A DNA stretch of 64,000 nucleotides from Corticium candelabrum (Eukaryota > Porifera > Homoscleromorpha > Homosclerophorida > Plakinidae). A program made the translations under genes and the position numbers. The stretch spans positions 14,645,317 through 14,709,316 of the forward strand of contig NC_085085.1 in assembly GCF_963422355.1 (NCBI RefSeq). The letters are read 5' to 3'. Positions 22,705 through 42,704 of this stretch are shown piece by piece; within the stretch, counting starts at the first letter, position 1, and every line of letters starts with the position of its first letter. The notes beneath the pieces were generated by a model that had not been told where the DNA came from, did not search any database, and saw only the letters and a program-made list of their open reading frames with translations.

Positions 22705-24077
22705 TCATGCTAGCCAAGCTCCTCTGATTGGCGACGCAGACGGACTGCGTAAGTGTTCGTCGCCGAGTCCGTGTAGATCCGAATAACAGACAGAGTGGTG
22801 GTCTTTCACTCTGAGCAACGGCGGTGGCACGGACAGGTGAGAAAGCCATGAAGGAGGCTGTGCCATCTTGCGTTCTATAGACTGCCTACTAACGTACGTG
22901 GGCGTGGCGAAGTGGTATGAATAATTGGGATGATGTCCGCTCGTCCAGCTGTTGACGGCCACTTCGGTACATCGACGAGACGCACAAGTTTCCCTACAGC
23001 AGAGCGAGCGTTTCACAGCGTTTCGCGCATTTTCGACTGCGGTTGCTTGCCTGTGTGATGTCGCTCCTCTGCCATCTCTCACACCACTTGAGAGTGTTCG
23101 GAATCCCCGAGCGAACGGATTTCCCTCAATCTTTAGTTTCGTTATCTGCACGAGATGCATAAACATCCAGCTTTAGTGTACTTGCGAAAGCAATTAAGTT
23201 TCGGACGACATCGACTGCATGCAGCACCTGCGGATTTTGGTAGGCAGTCACGGCCATGAATGCGGTCTCTTCAAAATCGAAGTCTTCCACTTCTCCGGTA
23301 TCTGTGCAAACTATGTGTAACTTGGGTCGATATCTATGCATAGACTGGAGAACAATCTAGAAAAGATTGAGTCTGATGAATATACTCATGATATTATGAT
23401 GTGCATCTCTCTAGGTCATGCACTCGATCTTACGTGTCCGCCATCGTCCTTCCAGTTGTTAGTCAATTTCATCTTCTCAAACGATACAGAATCTCGCATC
23501 CAGTAAGCGCCTGTAGCAGGAGAAGCAGGATGCACGAATGTCCGAGATGCATTTGATGACGGCTTGTCATCGTGCTCGGGACTCGGGTTTTCCAACCACT
23601 GACTTCTCTGGTAGCAATAGCGGTACCGCTTCTGATCAATCGGTTCTATCCCGACCATCAGCTCGTAGTTGGCCAGTGGATCGAGGTTACGCAAGACGAA
23701 ACGAAGAGCAGGAAACATGCGCCTGTTGGACGTCCGGCATACACACGCACATACTGAGTGGTTGCTCATCACAACATACTAGATATATACCATCACGACA
23801 TGATGGCACAACTCACCGTCCGGACTTCGTCAGAATCATTTCGTTGCCGATAACGTTGAACTTTTGCCACAAATCTCTGCTTTCGAGTTCTACTCGGCAC
23901 TTACTAGGCAGATCCAGATCTGAGCAAACAAACGCAAACGTGTCACGCAAGGATTCTCTACCGACTGTGCGTGTAAGTCGAACCTTGCCCTACACACTGT
24001 TCGTCACTAGTCTCTCTCTCTTTGCCATCAAAGAGCAGAGAAGCGATAGAAAACGCACCGGCTGTACCTGCCGCCAT
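22705..24077 (-). CDS. T-box transcription factor, 323 residues
   Basis: Five exons join in frame: 24077-24068 (just ATGGCGGCAG), 23919-23817, 23722-23434, 23356-23228 and 23145-22705. The T-box starts almost at residue 5 and shows LWQKFNVIGNEMILTKSGRR, MFPALRFVLRNLDPLANYEL, VHPASPATGAYWM, SFEKMKLTNN, IVLQSMHRYRPKLHIV, FMAVTAYQN and ITKLKIEGNPFARGFR. The C-terminal tail of about 130 residues is Ser/Arg/His-rich with no known motif. T-box factors bind a TCACACCT-type half site to control development. The subfamily cannot be assigned by eye; the KIEGNPFARGFR variant differs from the DNNPFAKGFR form common in bilaterians. Confidence 0.92.
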
Positions 24078-24667
24078 CTGTAGAGAACGGAACCGATCTG
24101 TAAGCCTATGCAATATGTGTTAATGCTCATATAGCACCGACCTGTTAATTGGTCATTTGCAAGTAGAGTCGCTCGGCGGATTCGCGCTGGCAGCTGGATT
24201 GCGGAGTCTAGGTGTCAACGCGGAATGTCCTTGTACCGAAACCGACAGGAAAGAGGAATTTTACGCATCTCAACGGATATGCCACACAAAAGTCGTTTAC
24301 ACGACACGTTGGGTTATCAAATAGGTGTTAATTGGCGGCAGTTAGGTGCAGCAATCACACTTCGACACGCCCTGACGCCGAGAAGTCTCACCCTCAAGAG
24401 ATGTAATGAAATGACACAGAGTAGACATACAGTACGGCCACCCATGTTCGAAACACACCAAGATGACTAAATTAATAGAAATTTTGTCTGTTGATGGACA
24501 AACACTACGGAGACGGAATAGTAAGTAAAGATAGAGAGCCCTGTCTACACACTGTGGACAGGTCGCAGCCCCCAGGAACCCTAAGCAGCGTTTTCATCCT
24601 CGGCTCGAACAACTGAACCGAACAAATATACGTACAAATATAAAAAGAGCGTTAGACGACGTGCAGG
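24078..24667. other. Interval between the T-box gene and LIS1
   Basis: It holds the 5' side of the T-box gene and the 3' side of LIS1. No extra gene is convincing; an 81-codon plus-strand frame at 24225-24470 resembles nothing known. Confidence 0.5.
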
Positions 24668-33663
<8,996 letters not shown>

Positions 33664-34222
33664 TTTGTCGCAACATCAGTCAAAGATCCGGGAACTTGAA
33701 AGACCCGTGACTCTGTATCCAATGATTGACTGATCGCTCGCTCAGTGTGTTGTGCCTGTAACGGAGAAAAACATTCGAGGTCCCGGATACGAAATGTTAG
33801 AGGGGGCCTCTACTCGTGTACTACAAATAGGCTTATTCTCAACAATTACTATTTGAAAGAGATACAACGTACAACTACTCAAACGTTCTTTCAGATAAGA
33901 TACTACAAACACAGAATTTTTCCCTGACGTTTGTCCGTCGTGACCTCTAGAATTCTATTTGAAGGTCATAAACCAAGCCAATAACTAGCCATGCACTACC
34001 TTAGTAACCTACAGAGTTCCTACTCTAAGCTTCTCATCAGCGTCACGAGTACCAACCTTCAAACGTCACCAGACCACAAGTCACACAACAGGATGTCACG
34101 AGGAGCTGCCGTCTCTGTCGGAGGGACGAAGATGGGACGCGAATACTTCCAGAACAGAGGAGAAATACCAGCCCGACCGGCACAATTCCAATCCTACTCG
34201 CGCATGCGCTTTCCAAAATCAC
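33664..34222. promoter_or_regulatory. Head-to-head interval between LIS1 and the STAND gene
   Basis: 559 bp separate the two start codons, which point away from each other. No TATA box is obvious. Several in-frame plus-strand codons precede the STAND start, so its 5' limit is uncertain. Shared regulation is inferred from layout only. Confidence 0.45.
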
Positions 34223-36826
34223 GTGATAATGTCGCTGTCGGTGTCGCATCGCAACGTGATGACTGCACAGCATAGGACTCTCTCTCTGCGAGGAGCAATC
34301 ACTTCGTCTCGAGCTTATCTCAAGACTGTCTTCGAAGGCAGACCCGTAACAAAGTTTATAGTCGTAGCAAGCGGCCTCGTTTTCGCTGCCGGTTCGCTTG
34401 CTGAGATGTACGGTCGTCGTAAAAAGCGGCCTAAATCGGTACGTATCATGCCGCCAGCGTTGAATCACATGAGCATATTGAGAACGGATGAATTGGCGAG
34501 GTTGGATGTGAACGCATCGTCACCAGTTGTCTTACTGTCTGGTCCGCCTCTCAGTGGTAAGACGGAGTTGAGTAGACAGTATGCTGAAAGATTTGTGCAG
34601 AAGCACACTAATAGTTATGCCTTGAAGTTATTGTCGTTATGGAAAAGAGAGCGTTGTCATGTGATCTGTCTGCAAAGCAACTCTCTCTTTAGTCTGTTGT
34701 CGTCTCTTAGACTGGCAGCTCTGCAGTTGGGCTGTGGCAATGATGACCTGCCCAAGGGATGTTTAAATTCTCAACAAATAATGTCCTATTGTGAACTAAT
34801 TAGAGAAAAATTGTCAGACACTGATTCATTGCTCATATTTGATAACGTCAGTGAACCAGTGTTAGACGATTCTTTATTTCAAAGATGTGTCACTGAAAGG
34901 CAGTGGGGAGAGAGCAGGGCTCTTTTGGTAGTTGATTCAAGAGATTGGAAAGATCAGATTGTGTCTGAACACATTAGTGGAATTAGAGTCGGAAAATTGT
35001 CGGATGAAGATGCTGTGGAACTGTTTGCGACCGTAAGTGGTCGAGGTATTACGTTAGATGAACATGTTTGTCAAATTGCTACAAATCTTGCGTGGAATCC
35101 GGGAGCTTTAGCTTGTGCTGCGGTTGGGTTTAAGTATTCACCAAATGTAGTGGAATACAAGAATGAGTTTGAATTTCACGTGACAAAACAGATGAAATGT
35201 GGATATCCAATAGAAAAATCACCAGATCATGACAAGTCTCTTGACTGGAAGATGGCTACAGCTGCAATAGCCATGGCCGTAGAAAGATTGTCTCAGATCA
35301 ATTATAGCATGCCTCGATTTGCATCTCTGTTGACTTGCTTACATTCGTCACCTGTTATGCTACCATCTTCGGCTGTTTTGCACTATCTTGGGAGGCCAAA
35401 TCCAAATTCATATTCTTTACGGATCCCCAGTTTACCACAGAAACCAGTACAAGATGTCACAGAGGCAAACGATTTGCCAACCAATCACTCTTCATACAAA
35501 GAGAACGCAAAACCTGTTAGTTTTATAGAGTCTTTGAAAGACTTTACCGCTTCTTTAAAGGCACTTGTTGTTGCTGCAAGAGCAAGGCTTGGACTAGGAC
35601 TGCCAAAGGGAGATGATTCCATTGAAGTGCTTGTTGACCAAGAGGAAGTATTGAGGATGGCCATGATCAGTCAATTGCAACAGCTTCCGTGTGTGAGATG
35701 GATTAAACATGGTATGGGTCAAGTAGAGACACTGGTAACAAACAGCTTGGTTCAGGAGGCCATCACACGACTTGTTATAGACAACATTGTGACATCCAGA
35801 GAGACTGCTTACGTTGATGAGGAACGAAAGAAACACACAAACTCTTGGATTGCTTCATTGCTATGGTCATTTGATGAAAATAAGTGTTTGGAAAATTTTA
35901 GACAGAATTTGAGTGCCAAAGTTAGGGACACGAGTGATGTCAGTTGTGTGAAGTTATTTCCATATGAAGCTGTTCACTTACGTAGTCTAAAAGCTAATGT
36001 GTTAAACTGTCTTGTCGCCGTCTCATCTTCAGCTAATGATGTGTATTGTGGAGGAACAACTCGTGGTCTTTTACTAGAACAAATTGAATTTCTCACTTCA
36101 TTACCACACCATGCATACAACAATGAACTAAAACTGAAGTCACTTGTCTCTATGGCTGCCATATACTCAGATGTTTTACAAGATTATGGACAATCAGAGA
36201 TGATTCTTCAAGATGCTTTACATTTGGCTAAGTCTGAGTTCAGCGCCTTCAGCCTTCCTGTAGCTAAAGTTTTTTCTGATTTGGGAATGATTGCTTATGC
36301 CATAGATGATCTACAACGTTGCAGACAACTGCTAGAACAGTCACGTAGTACTTGTGAATCACTTACTAATACAAGAGACTTTCTCTGCCTTTCTCAAGAA
36401 AAGCAAGTTGATATTACACTAACCATGTCTAGGGTGTTGTCTCGACTTGGTTTGACATATGCAGCACTCGGCTCTCACCAGAACAGTCGAGAACATTTTG
36501 AGAAGGCTGTAATGTTAATGCAGTCACTACCACCCGACGCTAATGGAGATTTTCCTTATGCTGCGGATTTTTCAACAGCAATGATTGACCTTGGCCATGC
36601 ATATCTGTGTGAAGGAAGATTGGTGTATGCTAAGAAAGTTCTTGAACTTGCAAGAAATCTAAATAAGAATCTTAGAGGTGAAGAGCATCCTGAAGTGGTA
36701 AGATCTATGGAGATTTTGTCTGTTGCACTGCTACTAATGGGAGATAAGAAAGAGAGTACGAAACTAATGGAAGAGACAGTGAAGCTAAGAGAGTCATTCA
36801 AGCTCAAACTAGTTGCATCTCTCTGA
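34223..36826 (+). CDS. STAND (NB-ARC-like) ATPase with N-terminal anchor and TPRs
   Basis: A single uninterrupted exon of 867 codons. Residues about 43-60 (FIVVASGLVFAAGSLA) form a hydrophobic segment followed by GRRKKRPK, suggesting an N-terminal membrane anchor or mitochondrial signal. A P-loop (GPPLSGKT, 107-114), a Walker B (SLLIFDNV, near 202-209) and a helical region with LSDEDAVELFA match STAND ATPases of the NB-ARC group. The C-terminal third shows TPR-like helical pairs: LVSMAAIYSDVLQDYGQSEM, LGLTYAALGSHQNSREHFEKA, MIDLGHAYLCEGRLVYAKK and the last near EEHPEVVRSMEILSVAL. STAND proteins act as ligand-triggered switches in death or immunity. The ligand here is unknown. Alternative starts at 34229 and 34259 would shorten the leader. 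Intronless among intron-rich neighbours. Confidence 0.8.
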   Translation: MIMSLSVSHRNVMTAQHRTLSLRGAITSSRAYLKTVFEGRPVTKFIVVASGLVFAAGSLAEMYGRRKKRPKSVRIMPPALNHMSILRTDELARLDVNASSPVVLLSGPPLSGKTELSRQYAERFVQKHTNSYALKLLSLWKRERCHVICLQSNSLFSLLSSLRLAALQLGCGNDDLPKGCLNSQQIMSYCELIREKLSDTDSLLIFDNVSEPVLDDSLFQRCVTERQWGESRALLVVDSRDWKDQIVSEHISGIRVGKLSDEDAVELFATVSGRGITLDEHVCQIATNLAWNPGALACAAVGFKYSPNVVEYKNEFEFHVTKQMKCGYPIEKSPDHDKSLDWKMATAAIAMAVERLSQINYSMPRFASLLTCLHSSPVMLPSSAVLHYLGRPNPNSYSLRIPSLPQKPVQDVTEANDLPTNHSSYKENAKPVSFIESLKDFTASLKALVVAARARLGLGLPKGDDSIEVLVDQEEVLRMAMISQLQQLPCVRWIKHGMGQVETLVTNSLVQEAITRLVIDNIVTSRETAYVDEERKKHTNSWIASLLWSFDENKCLENFRQNLSAKVRDTSDVSCVKLFPYEAVHLRSLKANVLNCLVAVSSSANDVYCGGTTRGLLLEQIEFLTSLPHHAYNNELKLKSLVSMAAIYSDVLQDYGQSEMILQDALHLAKSEFSAFSLPVAKVFSDLGMIAYAIDDLQRCRQLLEQSRSTCESLTNTRDFLCLSQEKQVDITLTMSRVLSRLGLTYAALGSHQNSREHFEKAVMLMQSLPPDANGDFPYAADFSTAMIDLGHAYLCEGRLVYAKKVLELARNLNKNLRGEEHPEVVRSMEILSVALLLMGDKKESTKLMEETVKLRESFKLKLVASL

Positions 36827-37507
36827 TGGATGTGTTGTGAGCTGGTGTTGTGAGCTGGTGACGGAGAGAAATGATCAAGACGAAAGCTCATAGAAATTTT
36901 GGAGTTTTGTGTTGTGTCAGTGCTTATACTTTGTATGGTAGTACTGTACTGTACACTCTTACCAATCTGATAATTATTTGAAAATGAAAAGGTGGTGCTA
37001 CAATTTAGCTGAGCACTCAGATGTGAATTTTGGTAGATTGGCTGTTCTAGTTTTCAAAAACAGACAAAGAACCTTACGTAGAAACGAACAGATTACGTAT
37101 TTCAGAAATTCTAATGCTCCATGCAAATCTAATCTAAAAATTAATCAATCTTTATCTAAATCCTGATCCCTTTTGACGCAATTAACAAAGGAAGAAAACA
37201 TTCAGTACAGTATGTTCTCAATACCATAAGTCTTTGTCATGTACAAATACAGAAGACCAACGGAAGACCAACACCGGTACAGGACCACGCGCGTGACTCA
37301 TCACATCACCACAATGTGGTCCGTCTGTCACGTATCTGTAACATGTTCTACATGTTCAAGTAAAGCAGTCTATAAAATTTTCCAGTTTAACATAAAACAG
37401 AAGACGGATTCGTTTCTGGACAAATTTTTAGCAGAGACCTCGAGACGTCACTTTGTCGCGCACAAAGCGCTGTACTCCGAGGGTAATTTGCCCAGTTTGC
37501 CTGCAGC
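36827..37507. other. Interval between the STAND gene and GRWD1
   Basis: It holds the 3' flank of the STAND gene and the GRWD1 promoter. The plus-strand frames at 36978 and 37239 resemble nothing known and the latter overlaps GRWD1 exon 1 in another frame. Confidence 0.5.
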
Positions 37508-37858
37508 ATGGAAGACGAATTTGATGGAGACAGTATCGAACCTCTTGAGGTGGATATGGAAGCTGATGACGATAGCGGAGGAGATAAGGATAAAAAGAAA
37601 TCTATGGAAAGCGCTGAAGGTCTCTCTTCAAGACGCGCGTGCAGCTATAGCGATGAAGTCTAGTTAGGAATAAAGCGCTGATACGTGTGTAGGGACGGCT
37701 AAGTCGGAGCCAAACGTTTATTTGCCTGGCAGGAAGCTAGAGGATGATGAGGAGCTTGTGCATGATTCGACGGCATATCACATGTATCATTCCGTAAGGG
37801 TGGACAAACAATTAACACACACGCACACACACACACACACACACACACGCACGCACGA

Positions 37859-37919
<61 letters not shown>

Positions 37920-39655
37920 AGTGTTAACTAGGACATATGGATCATTTATGACTACTTTGTAGGCTCAGAGTGGAGATCCTTGTTTGAGTTTCGACATACT
38001 AAAGGATACATTGGGAATGAACAGAACAGAGGTTGACTAGCATATGCTGTTAATAAGATGACATGAAAGTCTTGATTACTATTACCTTCAGTATCCCATG
38101 ACTTGCTATTTGGTTGGAGGTACACAGTCTGGCCGACTGAAGGACAGTCTGTTAGTGATAAAGATGCATAACCTGCAGAGAACATCGAAAGAGAGGAATG
38201 AAGATGATGACGATGATGATGCAGAGAGTGATTCGGATGAGAGTATCGATGGCGAGCAACCAGAAATGGAAACAGTGATGATCGAACATCATAGATCAGT
38301 CAACAGAGTGCGAGTAGGCATTACCCTAAACAGATTCAAATGCAGTTCTTAAGACTTTACTGTGTCAGTGTTCTGCTGTCAATGGTCGTCACTTGGTAGC
38401 AACGTGGTCCGCTTCTAGTGATGTTTATGTGTGGGACATTGCCACTCAGATAGCAGCAGTCGATAATCCTGTCGATCAACCTGCTAAACCAGTCGGAAGC
38501 AAGAGCAAGAAAAGAAATGAAAGAGTCCATCCCGTGTTTACATTCTCGGGCCATAGTGTAAGGATAGCTGCTTTCGTTGTGGTGTTAATATTTTTATTCA
38601 TTGGCTTTGAGTTTTGACAGGAGGAAGGTTTTGCTATAGACTGGTCTACGACAGTGGCTGGCAGGCATGTGTTTTTATTTCTTGTGGTATTGTGAGTGAG
38701 TTATCTATTGGTTTCAGGTTAGCCACTGGTGATTGTAACAGCAACATTCATATATGGCAGCCAGATGATAATGCCACTTGGCACGTTGACCAAAGACCTT
38801 ACAAAGCTCACTCTGCTTCAGTAGAAGACATTCAATGGAGTCCTAATGAAGCCAGTGTATGTCAGTGGTCAGGATCTGGTTTATGTCTTAATTTCGTATC
38901 TGTGTTGTTTGGTTTAGGTGTTTGCATCTTGTTCTGTTGACAAAACCGTTAGAATATGGGACATCAGACCATCTCCTTCCAAAGCCTGCATGTTGACCAC
39001 TGAAGCCCATGACTCAGATGTAAATGTGATATCATGGAACAAGTATAGTTTGTGAAATTAGACGTGTTATTTGTTGTTGACTGTGAAAGTTGACTTTGAT
39101 GATTGTAGAAATGACCACTACATCATATCTGGAGGTGATGATGGTATTGTTAAAGTGTGGGATCTTCGGAAGTTCCAAAGGTTTAGTTAGAAGTCGATAA
39201 ACGATTATCCTCAATTTATCAATGTTTTGTGTACAGTGGAGAGTCTGTGGCTATGTTCAAGCATCATAGTGGTCCCATTACTTCTTTAGAATGGCATCCT
39301 ACGGACAGCAGTGTATTTGGTGCCTCTGGAGAGGACAATCAAGTTAGACGAAACACTGATCGTAGATCTGCTGTTGGTGCATAGACTCCGTTCTATTAGA
39401 TTTCACTTTGGGATTTGGCTGTGGAAAAAGATAATGTCAACCCCGACACAAAGGACTTGGACGTCCCACCACAGCTGTTATTTGTCCACATGGTATAGTA
39501 ACTGCAAACATACACTGTGTAACCATATGATGCTCTAATAAAACATGCAGGGACAAGAAGATATCAAGGAAATCCACTGGCATCCACAGATACCAGGCGT
39601 CATGATCAGTACAGCACAGTCTGGATTCAACATATTCAAATCAATTAGTGTGTAG
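37508..39655 (+). CDS. GRWD1: GRWD1, glutamate-rich WD-repeat protein
   Basis: Twelve exons give a full GRWD1: 37508-37619, 37693-37793, 37963-38031, 38092-38313, 38371-38557, about 38630-38664, 38718-38856, 38918-39042, 39109-39180, 39237-39342, 39400-39492 and 39551-39655. Landmarks are [17 protein letters not shown], the acidic run [86 protein letters not shown]-type repeats and the end [10 protein letters not shown]. The human protein is a ribosome-biogenesis and histone-binding chaperone of the nucleolus. The intron at 38665-38717 begins with GC rather than GT, and the encoded join GR/LATGDC matches the human protein. Exon 4-5 limits are the least certain. Confidence 0.93.
37817..37919. 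repeat. (CA)n microsatellite in a GRWD1 intron
   Basis: A CA run of about 100 bp with CGCACGCACGAACG interruptions, within GRWD1 intron 2. Confidence 0.95.
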
Positions 39656-41112
39656 TTGTACAGGTAATAGGCGAGATCATCAATATGCCTCTGGCAGTGG
39701 GCTCTTGACTATTATCCTTAATGAATCACGTTTGGGTAGATGCGTTACAGTTTTATGACCTGAACAAGCACATGATCAAGCAGTCGGGTCTGCATAACCA
39801 GGTTACCTATGCCTCAACATCGGTGCAACATAGCTCAATTGTAGGTATTATGCAATCCATGTTATTCCAATTCATCCACATAAACTATTAGACTAGCAAC
39901 ATCATAGTAAAACATGGAAGTCGTTCAGCAAGAAACTGTGGTAAGATATCATTTGTTTGTTCCCTACATTACAAGTCCATGGAAGATGAATTTCCTAACA
40001 GTTTTCTGACCCTCTTTATTAAGGTGTGTTCGTATATTGCCAAAAACAGAAAACACATTCCCTTCTGTATGGTGTGTCGACCAGGTATGGTGCCAGTGAA
40101 ATTCAATTTCAAATGGCGGACGTCTAGACAGCCTCTCTCTTCTCTAGCGCCCATTGGGAAACCCAGAGGCGGTTTTGCGGTAAATGCATCCTCAATGCTT
40201 GGCGGGACATGGTGAATTCATCTTATGACTCTTGTTGGGATTCGCTTGTCCACTTTAGCTGAGCGGGTGCTGAGGCTTCTTCTATCTTTATTGGATCCCT
40301 AACGCAGTGGTAAGGCTAACATCCTAACAGCGAAACAACGTCGGTGCTCGATCACTATGGCGATTGCTGGAGCTTCTATCTAGTTAGATATCCGGTCTGA
40401 AGTGCCATTCGTTATCTTTCTTAAATGGCAGAATGGATTAATGTAGTATTCGTGTTATCTCGACCGATTACTGCATCCTTACAATACAATCTATCTATAA
40501 GCTCCCCGCCAATTTAACCTAGTCACTATATCGCTAAGGAATCGAATCATCAAACGAGCTTCTGATTCCTGTGGCCAAAGACATGGAGTATATAGCGTAC
40601 GACCAGCCATGCCATCGACCAACGGACGGCAGCGAAGTCGACTCTTCGAAGGTGAGGATTGAAGATAGAGGGCGGCTGTGGGACTGACAGGCGCTATTTT
40701 ATTCAATCACTGCCTGACACAAACGTTGCAGCGTCCGTCAGTGGGCTTTGATTGAATTCGCTCCATCCTCGGCAGCACGTGTGGCCCAGCTGGTCGGGCG
40801 CCGATCACCAATCAATTAGATCCGCCTCTTCCTAAGTTAGTGAGATGTACAGGCGCGTTGGCACCGAACGCTCACTGGCATTCACCTTGACCTGCATGGT
40901 AATCCACCATAATACCCACGTAATTGGCCAGAATTATCGCGCGATTCAACGCCCCCCTCGAACGCCTCCGCGCATCGTCCCGGCCTTGCGCTCTTCCTCT
41001 CTTTAGTATATAATAATCACTAACACCTCACTTAGCAATCAGTTGAGACTACGACGACGTCAGCTACACTTGCTTTTTACTCTCTCGATCACCCGCTTCT
41101 ATTTCGTAGAAT
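39656..41112. other. Interval between GRWD1 and the homeobox gene
   Basis: No recognisable coding exon on either strand. A TATA-like TATATAATAA lies at 41006-41015, about 100 bp before the homeobox start codon, and is the best core promoter candidate. Confidence 0.5.
41006..41015 (+). promoter_or_regulatory. TATA-like element of the homeobox gene
   Basis: TATATAATAA occurs about 98 bp upstream of the homeobox ATG, leaving room for a 65-70 base leader. The match is by consensus only. Confidence 0.4.
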
Positions 41113-42426
41113 ATGATGGCACTAGGAGACGACAGACCATCCACTCCAACCACCAGTGACAGAGAGAGATCTCCTCTATCCAAACACAACCACTCGATTG
41201 AAGGAATTCTAGGACTATCACAGAGTGACCGTAGCAGCTCGGTCAGTGGACTAGACGAGCACGCGCCGTCATCAAGTACACTCTACATTAAAATTCTAGG
41301 AAAGAGTTTTTTTCTCATATATCTCTTCTTGTCTTCTAGTGGACGGACACAACGAAAGCGACGGATTCGACGACCTCGAGGCAGATTACCGGCGCATACG
41401 CCATTCGAGCAAGCAAAGACGCGAACGCACCATCTTCACAAAGCAACAGTTTATGGAACTCGAGGCGGCATTTCAGAAGACGAAGTATCCCGATATCTAC
41501 ACAAGAGAAAAGCTGGCAGAGAATTTGGGCCTGACAGAGGCTCGAGTGCAGGTTAATACTCTTTCACACCCGACTGTCTAACACTATGCGATGCTCGTCT
41601 CGACCAAATCTGTGCGCGTGAAATTTCCAAGAAATTGGGCTATCTGTCTAGTCCTCTGGCTGGAACACACACGGCTGCGTGCAGATGGGAAACAATACTA
41701 TCTGTAGGTCATTGTTCTGCGCTCCTAACAATACACACGACCACGTTCTGAATGACAACACGCACACACAAAAACGCACGCGTACACACACACACAAACA
41801 CACGACTCTGACGATGTCGAAAACGTTATCACTCCTCTTAGGTGACGCGCGTGATGCCCACTGATTCCAAGCGGTAACATTAATCATATTAACCTCTTTC
41901 AACAACAGCTGCTGTTTCTATATAGGTCTGGTTCCAGAACAGAAGAGCGAGGCACAGGCGCCGTCTACGCAAGACGCAGTCGATGAAAATGCAACCGAGC
42001 AAGAGACAGGAAGTCGAAACAGGCCACGGAATGCACGGCCAATATGTTTCGACTTGGCAACATACAGGATTGACTAATACAGGTCTCGATGCCACATCAT
42101 CGGGCGAACAGGACATCACTAATATCCTTTGCGCGGGTGCGATGATTCCTAGAAGAGAAGCCTTTATTGACCACCATTCATTTCACTCTTCAATCAATTC
42201 TAATCGTCCTACGCGGATTGCAGCCGAAATTACGACACCTTGTTATCCTGTTCCAGTCGGTCATCAGCACATGATGGCAGGATTTCTCCCGTCATACCAC
42301 ACTCAACCACCGCCGCTCGAATATCATCCGTCAAAGAGTCACTGGCCTGAGAGATCACTACTACCGACTGCACACTTACCATTGACACTGCATGGGTCAG
42401 CACCCATCATTAAGTTTTACACGTAG
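41113..42426 (+). CDS. PRD-class (Q50) homeobox gene with octapeptide
   Basis: Three exons: 41113-41275, 41340-41551 and 41926-42426. Exon 1 encodes [10 protein letters not shown], an octapeptide/EH1-like Groucho-binding motif as in Pax3/7, goosecoid and Hesx-type proteins. Exons 2-3 encode a complete homeodomain from [20 protein letters not shown] through [20 protein letters not shown] to [15 protein letters not shown], with an intron between Q44 and V45, a position conserved in PRD-class genes. Residue 50 is Gln (WFQN), so this is a paired-like rather than a Pax-type Ser50 domain. No paired domain is visible in the predicted protein. The tail is Pro/His-rich without an OAR motif. The subfamily is not assigned. 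Confidence 0.9.
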
Positions 42427-42704
42427 ACTTTCTCGTCTGTAGCATGCGTTGCATGTCAGTGATGCGAATTATTCATTTCTTTCTTTTTCTACTGGACATA
42501 TCTATCTGCCTGTGATTTAGCTACCCTAGAGCTTTGTTATTATTGACAAGTCCTGTGACTGATCATACAAGGCGCAGAAATAAACTGAATGCACATTTAC
42601 CAGAGTGTTTACTAACAAGCACCTAATCACACCACGTCTACTTCTACAGACCAATCTATAACAATCCAGTTCATGCATAACAAAGTGGTCACTCACATCT
42701 ACAC

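Noticed and set aside
24225-24470. 81-codon plus-strand frame upstream of the T-box gene
   Set aside because: Resembles nothing known and lies in the flank of two minus-strand genes.
40491-40706. 71-codon minus-strand frame between GRWD1 and the homeobox gene
   Set aside because: No recognisable similarity, splice context or coding feature.
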